The notes beneath the pieces are model-generated. The model worked only from the letters and a program-made list of their open reading frames with translations. It was not told where the DNA came from and did no database searches. 64,000 nucleotides of DNA from an uncultured Collinsella sp. (GTDB lineage: Bacteria > Actinomycetota > Coriobacteriia > Coriobacteriales > Coriobacteriaceae): assembly GCA_900542085.1 (NCBI GenBank), contig UQMK01000012.1:1-64000 (forward strand). Direction: 5' to 3'. Both the position numbers and the translations under genes were made by a program. Position 1 is the first letter of the stretch, and the number at the start of each line of letters is the position of its first letter. Shown piece by piece: positions 40,024-49,202 of this stretch.

Positions 40024-40893
40024 ATGGACGTTACTGCCGCCCTTATCGTCGGCCTTACGCTGATGGGGGCAAAGTTCTTTGATTGGTGGGCATCTACCCA
40101 GCTTGCACGCCCGATCTTCTGTGTGGCAATTCTGGGCGCATTGCTCGGCCACCCCACCGAGGGCATTATCCTTGCAGCCCAGCTCGAGCTTGTCTTTATC
40201 GGCAACGTGAGCCTTGGCGGCGTTATGCCGTCCGACATTACCATGGGCTCGATCTTTGGCGGCGCGTTCGCCATCCTGCTGGGTCAGGATATCGAGGTCG
40301 CAATGACGCTCGCTATTCCTCTGTCCGCCCTGGGTACGCTGCTTTACTCCTGCATGAAGGTCGTCGTGACCTCGCTTGTTCCTAAGTTCGAGCAGCTGCT
40401 TGCCAACCATAACTATGCTGGCTACAACCGTCTATGGATCACCCAGTTCGTCTGCTTTGAGCTCTGCTACTTCATCCTCGGCTTTGTGTGCACGCTTGCC
40501 GGACAGCCCGTCGTGTCCGCCTTTGTCGCCGCTATCCCCGCTTGGCTTAACGCTTCCCTCAAGGTTGCTGCCGCGGCACTTCCTGCCCTCGGCCTCGCCC
40601 TGCTGCTCAAGCAGCTCTACACCAAGGAGGCCTTCCCGTACTTCTTCCTGGGCTTTGGCCTGGTTGCCTTCTTTGGCTACAGCAAGGTGACGGGTGCCAC
40701 GCTCGCCGATAAGGCCATTACGGTTGCGAGCGCCAATACCCCGCTGCTGTCCCTGGTCGAGATTGCAGTCATCGGTGGCGTTATCGCCGCAGTGACGATC
40801 TTCAACGAGCTGCGTCGTATTGACGACAAGGCTGCCGCAAAGCAGATTTCCGCATCTTCTGCCGATGATGAGGAGGATTTCTTCAATGACTAA
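40024..40893 (+). CDS. PTS EIIC component, mannose/sorbose family
   Basis: 289 residues, about eight hydrophobic segments; starts ALIVGLTLMGAKFFDWW and includes AQLELVFIGNVSLGG and DITMGSIFGGAFAIL, typical of EIIC-Man. Membrane channel part of the PTS. It has an acidic C-terminal tail and overlaps the EIID start by 8 bp. Confidence 0.92.
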   Translation: MDVTAALIVGLTLMGAKFFDWWASTQLARPIFCVAILGALLGHPTEGIILAAQLELVFIGNVSLGGVMPSDITMGSIFGGAFAILLGQDIEVAMTLAIPLSALGTLLYSCMKVVVTSLVPKFEQLLANHNYAGYNRLWITQFVCFELCYFILGFVCTLAGQPVVSAFVAAIPAWLNASLKVAAAALPALGLALLLKQLYTKEAFPYFFLGFGLVAFFGYSKVTGATLADKAITVASANTPLLSLVEIAVIGGVIAAVTIFNELRRIDDKAAAKQISASSADDEEDFFND

Positions 40894-41767
40894 CACCGCC
40901 GTCGCCATGGAGCCCAAAAACGGGCTGACCGAGCAAAAGAAGAAGAGCATCGTCCGTCGACTCTTCACCCGTGTTTGGTGGCTGATGTTCTGCACGTCTT
41001 ACACCAAGCAGCAGGGCACTTCCACCGTCTGGCAGCTCGAGCCGTTCATTGCCGACATCTACGGCAAGGACACCGACGAGTACTACGACGCACTCCAGCG
41101 CCATCAGAACTTCTTTAACACCACCCCTATGTTTGCCTCGTTCATCTACGCCATCGTCATTTCGATGGAGTACGAGCGGAAGGCCGCCCTCGATGCCGGC
41201 GAGGAGTTTGATGACAACTCCATCGAGGCCATCAAGGTTGCCCTCATGGGCCCGATCGCCGGTATCGGCGACTCCATCCAGCTTTCCTGCCTGCGTGTTA
41301 TCGCAACCGGCGTTGCCATTGGTTTCTCGCAGCAGGGTTCTTGGCTCGGCCCCATCCTGTTCGCCCTTGTCTACAACGTGCCCAACCAGATCATCCACTG
41401 GTTCTGCGGCAGCCTGGGAATGAAGCTGGGCACTGGCTTTATTACCGAGGCTATGGCATCGGGCAAGATGCAGGCCTTCACCAAGGGCTTTACGGTCCTG
41501 GGCATGATCATGGTCGGCGCCATGACCGCACAGTTCGTTACGGTCACCACTACGCTCGTTATCCCTACGGGCGGCGCCACCTTCAACCTGCAGGCCATGC
41601 TCGACTCGATTCTTCCGGGCATTGTCCCGCTGGCAATCACCCTTGGCTCCTTTGCTTACCTGCGTAAGTCCAAGTCCAAGAACAGCGCCATGGTTCTGCT
41701 CGCGACCATCTTGGTACTGTGTGTCGTCTTCACCCTGCTTGGTGTCACCGGCGGTACGGTCGCCTAA
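40886..41767 (+). CDS. PTS EIID component, mannose family
   Basis: 293 residues: TSYTKQQGTSTVWQLEPFI, LMGPIAGIGDSIQLSCLRVI, VYNVPNQIIHWF; a C-terminal membrane helix. EIID is found only in mannose-family PTS. The ATG lies within the end of EIIC with GAGGAGG upstream, so the two are coupled. Confidence 0.92.
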   Translation: MTNTAVAMEPKNGLTEQKKKSIVRRLFTRVWWLMFCTSYTKQQGTSTVWQLEPFIADIYGKDTDEYYDALQRHQNFFNTTPMFASFIYAIVISMEYERKAALDAGEEFDDNSIEAIKVALMGPIAGIGDSIQLSCLRVIATGVAIGFSQQGSWLGPILFALVYNVPNQIIHWFCGSLGMKLGTGFITEAMASGKMQAFTKGFTVLGMIMVGAMTAQFVTVTTTLVIPTGGATFNLQAMLDSILPGIVPLAITLGSFAYLRKSKSKNSAMVLLATILVLCVVFTLLGVTGGTVA

Positions 41768-41785
41768 CGATCAAAGTTCGTGTTT

Positions 41786-41818
41786 GGGCGAAAGCGGTGG
41801 TCCCATCCGCTTTCGCCC
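41786..41818 (+). terminator. hairpin between the PTS genes and the hydrolase genes
   Basis: Perfect 12-bp stem GGGCGAAAGCGG (41786-41797) with 41807-41818, then TTTCTC. Likely a partial terminator that lowers expression of the downstream enzymes. Confidence 0.65.
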
Positions 41819-41842
41819 TTTCTCATTAGGAGGTAGGCCGCT

Positions 41843-42487
41843 ATGGGTCTGGGATATGCAATCGCGCTTATTGCCGTGCTCGCAATCGTCTTTACGGCGG
41901 GTGGCTTTTACCTTCGCTACCGCATCTATCGTGACTTGAATGCCGCTGCGCGCGAGGGCGATCTGGACTGGTTTTTCTCCAAGATCGATGGCTTTGCGGC
42001 AAGGTTTGCCTTGTCGGTGTTTGCTCGCGAGCGCTTGCGATTTATCGCGCTGGCGCGCCGGGGCGATAAAGACCAAATGGTCGAGGCATTCAACGGCCTT
42101 ATGGGCCTCAAGCTAAACGATGCGCAGCGATCGATGGTGCTTGCCGACGGTTTTGACGGCTTTGCCGCCAACGGGGACCGCAAGCATTGTCACCGCATCT
42201 TGATCGAAATGCCGCAGGCCGGCATGACCGAGCAGCAGGTCAAGACCTATCGATGCCATTTTGATATCGCCGTGTGCCATAACGGGCAGATGTATAGGAC
42301 CGAGCTGGAGAACAAATACGCGACGCTTTCGGGGCGTCGACGCGGATACGCCGCATATTTGCTCTCGCAGATTTATAGCGAAACAAATCGTAAACGCTCG
42401 CGGGATTATCGCGAAGAGGCTTCGCGGCTTCTGGGGATTCCTGCGGACCAACTCACAAGGAGGATCCATGTCAACACAACCGTTTAA
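41843..42487 (+). CDS. uncharacterised membrane-anchored protein in the PTS/GH88 cluster
   Basis: 214 residues. One N-terminal membrane helix (GYAIALIAVLAIVFTAGGFYL), then a basic soluble part with IYRDLNAAAREGDLDWFFSK and many charged residues, probably cytosolic. I do not recognise the family. A strong AGGAGG site precedes the ATG, and the gene overlaps the GH88 start by 20 bp, so it is a real and coupled member of the operon. A role as scaffold or regulator for the PTS or enzymes is possible but unsupported. Confidence 0.7.
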   Translation: MGLGYAIALIAVLAIVFTAGGFYLRYRIYRDLNAAAREGDLDWFFSKIDGFAARFALSVFARERLRFIALARRGDKDQMVEAFNGLMGLKLNDAQRSMVLADGFDGFAANGDRKHCHRILIEMPQAGMTEQQVKTYRCHFDIAVCHNGQMYRTELENKYATLSGRRRGYAAYLLSQIYSETNRKRSRDYREEASRLLGIPADQLTRRIHVNTTV

Positions 42488-43619
42488 CTTGTGTTCCGAT
42501 GACGCCGCATGGCTGGACTCGACCTATGCAAAGCTCATCGAGCGCTTTAGTGCCGAGTGCGATCGAATTGGCGGTAAGATCCCCTATATCGCCGAGGACG
42601 GTGTCTACAAAAAGGATATGTCGGCTACGCCCGAAGATCTTATTTGGTGGACAAACGGTTTTTGGCCGGGCATCTTGTGGCAGTGCTACGGCGCGACCGG
42701 AGACGAAAAATACCTGCTGGCCGCTCGCGTGGTGGAGGACAAGCTCGACGGCGCGCTTGATCGCTATACCGGTCTTCATCACGATGTCGGCTTTATGTGG
42801 CTGCTTTCGGCCGTTGCCGATTATCGACTGACGGGCAACGAGCGCAGCCAGGCGCGCGGCCTCCATGCAGCCCATCTTTTGGCCGGTCGTTATAATCCGC
42901 GGGGCAAGTTCATTCGTTCGTGGAATCGCGATCGCGCCGGTTGGGTTATCGTCGATTCGATGATGAACATCCCGCTACTTTACTGGGCGAGCGATGTTAT
43001 TGGCGACCCGCGGTTCACCTATGTTGCCGAAGACCACGCCGACACCGTGATGAACAATACAGTTCGCGGCGATGGGTCGTGCAACCATATTATTGTCCTC
43101 GACCCACACAATGGCGAGCTGCTCGATACGCCCGCGGGCCAGGGCTATGCCTCGGGTTCGAGTTGGAGCCGTGGTCAGGCGTGGGCGGTGTATGGCTTTG
43201 CACTTTCGTACCGCCATACGGGCGAGGCCCGTTACCTCGAAACGGCAAAGCGCGTGGCGAACTACTTTACCAGTCAAGTTTCGCTGACGGGCAATGTCGC
43301 CAAGCTCGACTTCCGCCAGCCCGTCGATATCGACTGGTGGGATGCGCTTGCCGGCTGCATCGCCGCATGCGGAATGCTCGAAATTGCACACTTCTGCGAG
43401 GGTACGGAGCACGACGAGTGGGTGACGTGGGCGCTTAGAATCCTGCGCGCGACCGATGAGCGTTTCTGTGATTGGAATCTCGAGCATGACGGCGTTGTCA
43501 CCATGTGCTCAGGTGCCTATTTCTCCGAAAAAGATCGCCATGTTCCCATGGTGTACGGAGATTACTATTTCCTCGAGGCGGTTTTACGTCTTGTCGGAAG
43601 GGATACGCTGTTGTGGTAG
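42468..43619 (+). CDS. GH88 unsaturated glucuronyl hydrolase
   Basis: 383 residues, cytosolic alpha/alpha-barrel. Segments WWTNGFWPGILW, TGLHHDVGFMW (D106, equivalent to Asp88 of the Bacillus enzyme) and WVIVDSMMNIPLLYW (D163, equivalent to Asp149). It hydrates the double bond of 4,5-unsaturated uronyl oligosaccharides, freeing the uronate that DhuI/DhuD process. The start at 42468 has AAGGAGG upstream. Overlaps both neighbours. Confidence 0.92.
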   Translation: MSTQPFNLCSDDAAWLDSTYAKLIERFSAECDRIGGKIPYIAEDGVYKKDMSATPEDLIWWTNGFWPGILWQCYGATGDEKYLLAARVVEDKLDGALDRYTGLHHDVGFMWLLSAVADYRLTGNERSQARGLHAAHLLAGRYNPRGKFIRSWNRDRAGWVIVDSMMNIPLLYWASDVIGDPRFTYVAEDHADTVMNNTVRGDGSCNHIIVLDPHNGELLDTPAGQGYASGSSWSRGQAWAVYGFALSYRHTGEARYLETAKRVANYFTSQVSLTGNVAKLDFRQPVDIDWWDALAGCIAACGMLEIAHFCEGTEHDEWVTWALRILRATDERFCDWNLEHDGVVTMCSGAYFSEKDRHVPMVYGDYYFLEAVLRLVGRDTLLW

Positions 43620-44455
43620 ACGCGACCATTGACAAGGTAGCCATCCCTGCGATCAAGCTGATCTGTATTGATTTGGACGGTACGGTACTCAATTCGTCGA
43701 AGCAGATAACGGCGGCTAACGGGCGCGCAATCGACCGTGCTCGTGATGCCGGCATAGACGTCGCCATCGCGAGCGGCCGCCATCCGTTCAATATTGCCGA
43801 GACCGCCGATAGACTGGGGTTGCCTCATACCGCCGTCTGCCTTTCGGGTGCCTATGTCATGCTTGACGACCATGAGGTGTTCCGTCACGGATTGATCGAT
43901 GTGGATGTGCAGAAGGCCATCGATATCGCAGCAGAACATAATTGCTATATATCGCTTGCGGGTGGCGAATTTAACCTTTGCGCCGGATCTATCGAGCGCA
44001 AGGGCGGAGAGTCTCCCGCAACGCAACGGTATACCCGACTAGGTTCTTATGACGAGCTGCGCCAGGCGGCTCAAGCGCATGCCGGTCGAATCCTTAAGGG
44101 TGCCGTTCACCATGACGATCCCGAGGTCTATGGATTGGTCAAGCGCGAGCTGTCGTCCATTAAGGACATCGAGGCCGTTCAGTCCGATGTCTGCTGGTGC
44201 GATGCTATCGCCAAGGGCTGCTCCAAGGCCGAGGGCGTTGCCGCCTTGGCAAAGGAATTGGGTGTGAGAATCGATGAGGTTGCCGCGCTTGGAGACGACG
44301 AGAACGACGTCGAATTGATATCGATGGTGGGTCTCGGTATTGCCATGGGCAATGCGCTGCCGCAGGTAAAGGCCGTTGCAAATGCGCAAACGCTCGACAA
44401 TAACCACGATGGCGTCGCGTATGCGATAGATAGAATTTTGAGGGAAAGGGTGTAG
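43613..44455 (+). CDS. Cof-type HAD phosphatase
   Basis: 280 residues: motif I CIDLDGTVLNSSK, motif II IASGRHPF, motif III/IV KAEGVAALAKELG and ALGDDENDVELI. Cof/YidA-type HADs dephosphorylate sugar phosphates; here it may remove the phosphate placed by the PTS on the imported oligosaccharide. GTG start at 43613 overlaps the GH88 stop by 7 bp, with GGAAGGGA upstream. The start choice is moderately sure. Confidence 0.83.
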   Translation: MVDATIDKVAIPAIKLICIDLDGTVLNSSKQITAANGRAIDRARDAGIDVAIASGRHPFNIAETADRLGLPHTAVCLSGAYVMLDDHEVFRHGLIDVDVQKAIDIAAEHNCYISLAGGEFNLCAGSIERKGGESPATQRYTRLGSYDELRQAAQAHAGRILKGAVHHDDPEVYGLVKRELSSIKDIEAVQSDVCWCDAIAKGCSKAEGVAALAKELGVRIDEVAALGDDENDVELISMVGLGIAMGNALPQVKAVANAQTLDNNHDGVAYAIDRILRERV

Positions 44456-44458
44456 CCG

Positions 44459-46090
44459 ATGACAACGATTGCCAATCCCGTGCTCCGAGGTTTTCATCCA
44501 GATCCGTGCCTGTGCCAGGCGCACGGGAAGTACTATCTCGCCACGTCGACGTTTCAATGGGTGCCGGCGGTTTCGCTCTACGAATCTGACGATTTGATCA
44601 CCTGGCATTCCATTGGCGGCGCGCTGTCCGATCTGGACCTGCGCGGTGTCCGCGACTCTGCTGGCGTCTGGGCACCCGATCTTTCCTATGATGAGACAGG
44701 CGATCTCTTTTGGCTCACATACACTATCGCCTATCAGATCGATGGCGTATTCAAGGACGTGTGCAACTATGTGGTAACTGCACGCGATCCACACGGCCCT
44801 TGGTCTAAGCCGGTCTTTGTCAACGCATCTGGTTTCGACCCCGGATTCTTCCACGAGAACGGTCGGCATTACGTTATCAACCCCCAATGGGATCCCCGTC
44901 CCATTGATGACCATCACAAATTCAACGGCCTGGTAATGCAGGAGTTTTCGCTTGAGGACGGCTTAATCGGTGAAGCTCAGGTTGTTTTGGATAACGGCGA
45001 TGCGGTGAACTGGCTGCGCGAGGGTCCGCACGTGCTCAAGCATGACCAGTGGTATTACATTGCCTGTGCCGAAGGCGGTACGGGTCGTCGCCATAGGATC
45101 CGCATGGCTCGATCGCGCGAACTTTGGGGGCCGTATGAGACGTGTCCCGAACCGCTCGTGTGCGCTTGGTTAAGCGACAGTCCGTTGCGTCGCACAGGGC
45201 ATGGCAACTTTGCGCAGGCACCCGACGGTTCGTGGTACGTCTCGTTTTTATGCAGTCGCTATCTGCCTCAGCGCGATGGCTCCAAGCATACATTCGATGA
45301 ACATGAATCGGGCTACTCTGTGCTCGGCCGCGAGACCGGTATGGCGCGGATTGTATGGCAAGATGGGTGGCCGCGTCTGGCAGAGGGTGCCTGCACGGCC
45401 CCGGCCACGTTTGATGTGCAGGGAGAGGTTTCCGCACCAAGCGAATCTATGTCCTACGACACAACTTTCGATGATGCGGATAGGCTCTGGCAGGAAGAGT
45501 GGCTTTGCTGCCGCTATCGCGATGGTGGTTGGTGGAGCGTCGGTCCCGAAGGTCTTACGCTCAAGGGCGGCGAGTCGCCGAGCTCGGCACATCAGCAGTC
45601 AAAACTCGTCCGTCGCGTTTGCAGCCATGCATGGACCGCGCGATGCACGGTGAGGTTTGCCCCGCGTCATTACAACCAAATGGCGGGTTTGATCTGCGAA
45701 TACGACTCGCGTGCGTTCTATTATCTGCATCTTACGTGGGATGAAAAGCGGTCCTGTCGCGTGCTCCAGGTTATGACGTGTGAGAGGGGGGCCTACGGCA
45801 TGCCTCTGGGCGATGCGGGCATCGTGGTTCCCGACGATGTCGAGGCGCTTGAGCTTGGCGTCGAAGTCGATGGCTACGACATGCGCTTCTTCTATTCGTT
45901 TGACGAGGACATTCGCAGATTTGTGACCGACGGGGCGGGGGCTCCGCTAGTGCTCGATGCTTCGGTGCTGTCCGACGAGCACGTCGGCTTTCCTGCCTAT
46001 ACCGGCATGGTCGTCGGTCTTTCCTGCATCGATATGTGGGACAAGAGCTCAACGGCGACATTCGGTTCGTTTTCATATCGCGATCGATAG
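44459..46090 (+). CDS. GH43 family glycosidase (arabinofuranosidase/xylosidase type)
   Basis: 543 residues, no signal peptide. Five-bladed propeller with NPVLRGFHPDPCLC (general base Asp), GVWAPDLSYDE and REGPHVLKH (acid Glu), followed by a C-terminal beta-sandwich (about 330-543) as in GH43 beta-xylosidases. It likely removes arabinose or xylose side groups. It is 3 bp after the HAD gene; GGAAAGGG precedes the ATG. Confidence 0.88.
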   Translation: MTTIANPVLRGFHPDPCLCQAHGKYYLATSTFQWVPAVSLYESDDLITWHSIGGALSDLDLRGVRDSAGVWAPDLSYDETGDLFWLTYTIAYQIDGVFKDVCNYVVTARDPHGPWSKPVFVNASGFDPGFFHENGRHYVINPQWDPRPIDDHHKFNGLVMQEFSLEDGLIGEAQVVLDNGDAVNWLREGPHVLKHDQWYYIACAEGGTGRRHRIRMARSRELWGPYETCPEPLVCAWLSDSPLRRTGHGNFAQAPDGSWYVSFLCSRYLPQRDGSKHTFDEHESGYSVLGRETGMARIVWQDGWPRLAEGACTAPATFDVQGEVSAPSESMSYDTTFDDADRLWQEEWLCCRYRDGGWWSVGPEGLTLKGGESPSSAHQQSKLVRRVCSHAWTARCTVRFAPRHYNQMAGLICEYDSRAFYYLHLTWDEKRSCRVLQVMTCERGAYGMPLGDAGIVVPDDVEALELGVEVDGYDMRFFYSFDEDIRRFVTDGAGAPLVLDASVLSDEHVGFPAYTGMVVGLSCIDMWDKSSTATFGSFSYRDR

Positions 46091-46102
46091 AGAAGAGGAT
46101 AT

Positions 46103-46918
46103 ATGTCTGTGCTCAGCATGAGTGTCGTTCGGGCTACGGGCGAAGTCGTGTATGCCGCTGAGCAAGAGGACGAGGTGACATTGGCATGGCGAGGGGAGTA
46201 TCTACCCGGTGACAAGCTCGTCGTTCGCAGCGATACCCATCCGGTTCGCCTTGTGTTGAGGCTCGATGTCTCGCTTGCGGAAAGCCGCGTCCTCATGACC
46301 GAGGATTCGTTTGAATTTCCGATTCCACTCGGATGCCGCCAGAAAGCCTACGGCAAGGGATGGGCGTTTGAGGGCGATCGGCATTTTGCATACGTTCGAC
46401 GGGAAGACCCTCGCGAAGCCGCTGCTTGGCGCAACCTTTCGCTCAACGCGTGCGACTGCGAGGACATGACAGGCGTTTATCCACACGTGACCTCAAATGT
46501 TCCCATGGATAACCCCCAGTTTGTTGCTCGCAACGTGATTGACGGCGTGATGGAGACGTCAAATCACGGAAGTTGGCCGCACGAGTCGTGGAGTGTCGCC
46601 GGACGTGCGGATGCATGGCTCAAGATTGATTTTGGAGAGCCGGTTAACGCAGATGAACTGCGGCTGTACCTTCGCGCCGATTTTCCGCACGATACATGCT
46701 GGCGCCAGGCACAGCTGGAGCTTTCGGACGGTTCTGTTATGGATCTGACGCTCAAGAAGATGGGAGCGCGGCAAACGTTTGAGCTGGGAGACCGTATCGT
46801 TTCGTGGGTCAAGCTGCAAAATCTTGTAAAAATCGATGAGGACGGGTTTCCCGGGTTAAGCCAGATTGAGATTTGGGGTCGTGTGCTTTCTGCCGCCAAC
46901 GGTGAGGACCCTCGATGA
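46103..46918 (+). CDS. uncharacterised protein with discoidin-like C-terminal domain
   Basis: 271 residues, no signal peptide. The C-terminal half (PQFVARNVIDGVMETSNHG; DAWLKIDFGEPVNADELRLYLR; LSQIEIWG) looks like a galactose-binding/F5-8C jelly roll; the N-terminal half is a beta-rich region I do not recognise. It may bind sugar or be a small enzyme needing its own domain. GAAGAGG precedes the ATG; it overlaps the next gene by 4 bp. Cytosolic carbohydrate-binding proteins without a catalytic domain are unusual. Confidence 0.65.
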   Translation: MSVLSMSVVRATGEVVYAAEQEDEVTLAWRGEYLPGDKLVVRSDTHPVRLVLRLDVSLAESRVLMTEDSFEFPIPLGCRQKAYGKGWAFEGDRHFAYVRREDPREAAAWRNLSLNACDCEDMTGVYPHVTSNVPMDNPQFVARNVIDGVMETSNHGSWPHESWSVAGRADAWLKIDFGEPVNADELRLYLRADFPHDTCWRQAQLELSDGSVMDLTLKKMGARQTFELGDRIVSWVKLQNLVKIDEDGFPGLSQIEIWGRVLSAANGEDPR

Positions 46919-47859
46919 GTGCCCAAAAGAACGGAACGCTTTGGCAAGATTCGAACGGTAGGCCCATACAGGCTCATGGCGGATGGATTCTTCCCATCGA
47001 AGTAGCGGGAAAAACCGTTTTTTATTGGTATGGGGAGGATAAATCGGGCATAACCATCAACCGCCGCATGGACGCGATCGGTATTCGCTGCTATCGCTCG
47101 ACCAACCTTGTCGACTGGGATGACTGCGGCTTAGTGTTCTGCGCGCAGCGCGCGAGTGAATACGATGTCTTGAGGCCCTCGGGCGTGATGGAGCGACCGC
47201 GTGTGCTGTTTAATGCCAAGACGGGTCGCTATGTCCTTTGGTTTCATGCGGACGATGCGCGCTACCGCTTCGCCGGCGTGGGCGTTGCCGCGTCCGATGC
47301 TCCAACTGGCCCCTTTGAGCTTGTGGATGTGTTTAGACCCTGCGGCCAGGACAGCAGGGATTTCACGCTGCATGAGCAGCACGGAGGTCCTGCATACCTT
47401 GTCTGTAGCTCCGAGGGCAATAAAACGCTGCACGTCGCACCGCTTACCGAAGACTACGAAGGCGTCCTGGGCGGTTTCGTTCGCGTTTTTTCCGAGCAAG
47501 AACGAGAGTCTCCCTGTGTGTTGAGTGCATGCGGCCAGCTCTATCTGCTTACGAGCGGATGTACTGGCTGGCGGGCGAATCCGGCTCTATTTGGCACGGC
47601 GCCGCAGATGATTGGGCCGTGGAAGCTCATCGATAACCCCTGCGTGGGCGATTGCGCCAGAAGCACCTACGATGGCCAGGCAACTTGCCTGTTTAAGGCC
47701 GGTGGGCGTCATTATGTGCTCCTCGATCATTGGCATCCAGACGATCTGGGAGCATCGGGCTATTCGATACTTCCCGTTACGTTTTTACCTATCAAGCACG
47801 ACCCGATTGAAATCGCATGGAGCGATTCTGGCCCCGATTTGTCGATCGATGGCCATTGA
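46915..47859 (+). CDS. GH43-superfamily propeller enzyme, exo-galactanase-like
   Basis: 314 residues, no signal peptide. The start QAHGGWILPIEVAGKTVFYWYGE, then ERPRVLFNAKTGRYVLWFH and SRDFTLHEQHGGPAYLVCSS resemble GH43 subfamilies that include exo-beta-1,3-galactanases. That would fit arabinogalactan side chains, but activity is inferred. Overlaps the previous gene by 4 bp. Confidence 0.75.
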   Translation: MSAQKNGTLWQDSNGRPIQAHGGWILPIEVAGKTVFYWYGEDKSGITINRRMDAIGIRCYRSTNLVDWDDCGLVFCAQRASEYDVLRPSGVMERPRVLFNAKTGRYVLWFHADDARYRFAGVGVAASDAPTGPFELVDVFRPCGQDSRDFTLHEQHGGPAYLVCSSEGNKTLHVAPLTEDYEGVLGGFVRVFSEQERESPCVLSACGQLYLLTSGCTGWRANPALFGTAPQMIGPWKLIDNPCVGDCARSTYDGQATCLFKAGGRHYVLLDHWHPDDLGASGYSILPVTFLPIKHDPIEIAWSDSGPDLSIDGH

Positions 47860-47884
47860 TCCATTGAGAAACGAAAGGACTGAT

Positions 47885-49114
47885 ATGTCTCTCACTATCC
47901 TTCGTGTTCCTGCCGAGCTCGCAGACCGCAGCGGTTGCGTGACGGCTGAGTTTCAGGAGATTTTAGACCGTGCGCGTGACGCACGGGGTGCTCGTGTCGT
48001 GGTTCCCGCCGGTACGTATCGTGTCGGATCGATTCGCATGTACGGCGATACCGAGCTGTATCTTGAGGCCGGGGCGACCATCCAGGGCTCTGACGAGATT
48101 GCCGACTATACCGATTGGGATATCCCAACTACGCTGCGTTATGCGACTGACCCCGAGATCGTGCGCATTCAGCGTCTTCCCCCGCACTATACGCGTGCGT
48201 TGCTGACGGTGGCCGATGCCCAAAACGTTACGATCGTGGGCGAGCCCGGCAGCTTCTTTGACGGCGTCGATTGCACCGACCCGGCAGGGGAGGAGGGCTT
48301 TCGCGGCGCCATGGGTATCCGCATCTGCCGGTGCCGCAATGTGACGCTTAAGGGCTACACCTTTGTGCGCAGTGCAAATTGGAGCCATCAGATCGACTCG
48401 TGCGACAACGTGTTTATTGGGCGCGTGAGCATTCTGGGCGGTCACGATGGGCTGAACATCCACCACTGCAACAACGTCACGATCCGTTCGTGCACGCTCA
48501 AGACGGGAGACGATTGTGTCGCCGGTTTCGACGCACGCAATGTCGTCGTCGAGGACTGCCTGCTCAATACCGCATGCAATGCCATTCGCCTGGGTTGCAT
48601 AAACCTGCTGGTCGATTCTTGCCGCTTTGTCGGTCCGGGCGAGTATGAGCATATCCTCGAAGGTACTCACCATATGCATGCGGCGGTCAAATACTATTCG
48701 CCCGCCGGTGATGTGTATCGTGGCGATTCGTGCAGTTGGCGCTTGCACAACTGTTCGTTTGTCAATCCGGGGCGTTTGATCAACTACGACTTTGGATCCG
48801 AGAAGGGCTATCAAACCGAGCGTCCGCTGGTAGATATGCACTTTGAGGGCTGCAAAGCGCAGGGCGTGACCATGAGCTCGTTCTTTAACGGAAACGAAGC
48901 GGTGCCCGGTCTGCTCGAGTTTAACGATTGCCAGATTTCGTACGAGCCCGATGCGATGAACGCCGGGAAGCCGTTTGTCCAAATGAGCGACAACAGCTCT
49001 CTTTTGGAAAAAGACGTCATATATGAGTGCGCTACCGACGAGCCGTTCCGTGGCGTTCGATGCGCAGAGCGGTCCGAGGTCGTTGCCGAGGTGCTGTACA
49101 AAAAGCAGAAATAG
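47885..49114 (+). CDS. GH28-like right-handed beta-helix protein, cytosolic
   Basis: 409 residues, no signal peptide: ARVVVPAGTYRVGSIRMYG, DTELYLEAGATIQGS, GGHDGLNIHHCNNV and TGDDCVAGFDARNV. The GDDC motif matches GH28, but the NTDG motif is replaced by GHDGLN and the usual GHG/RIK motifs are not obvious, so substrate and activity differ from the GH28 at 22.7 kb. A GAAAGGA site precedes the ATG at 47885. Part of the same operon. Confidence 0.75.
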   Translation: MSLTILRVPAELADRSGCVTAEFQEILDRARDARGARVVVPAGTYRVGSIRMYGDTELYLEAGATIQGSDEIADYTDWDIPTTLRYATDPEIVRIQRLPPHYTRALLTVADAQNVTIVGEPGSFFDGVDCTDPAGEEGFRGAMGIRICRCRNVTLKGYTFVRSANWSHQIDSCDNVFIGRVSILGGHDGLNIHHCNNVTIRSCTLKTGDDCVAGFDARNVVVEDCLLNTACNAIRLGCINLLVDSCRFVGPGEYEHILEGTHHMHAAVKYYSPAGDVYRGDSCSWRLHNCSFVNPGRLINYDFGSEKGYQTERPLVDMHFEGCKAQGVTMSSFFNGNEAVPGLLEFNDCQISYEPDAMNAGKPFVQMSDNSSLLEKDVIYECATDEPFRGVRCAERSEVVAEVLYKKQK

Positions 49115-49202
49115 CATATGTATGGCAAACTGAGGCTCTTCGCTCGTGTGCGTAGATAGGAGTCGCTCTTTACGGCCGAGCTTGCTCTAGGAGGATTGAA
49201 GG

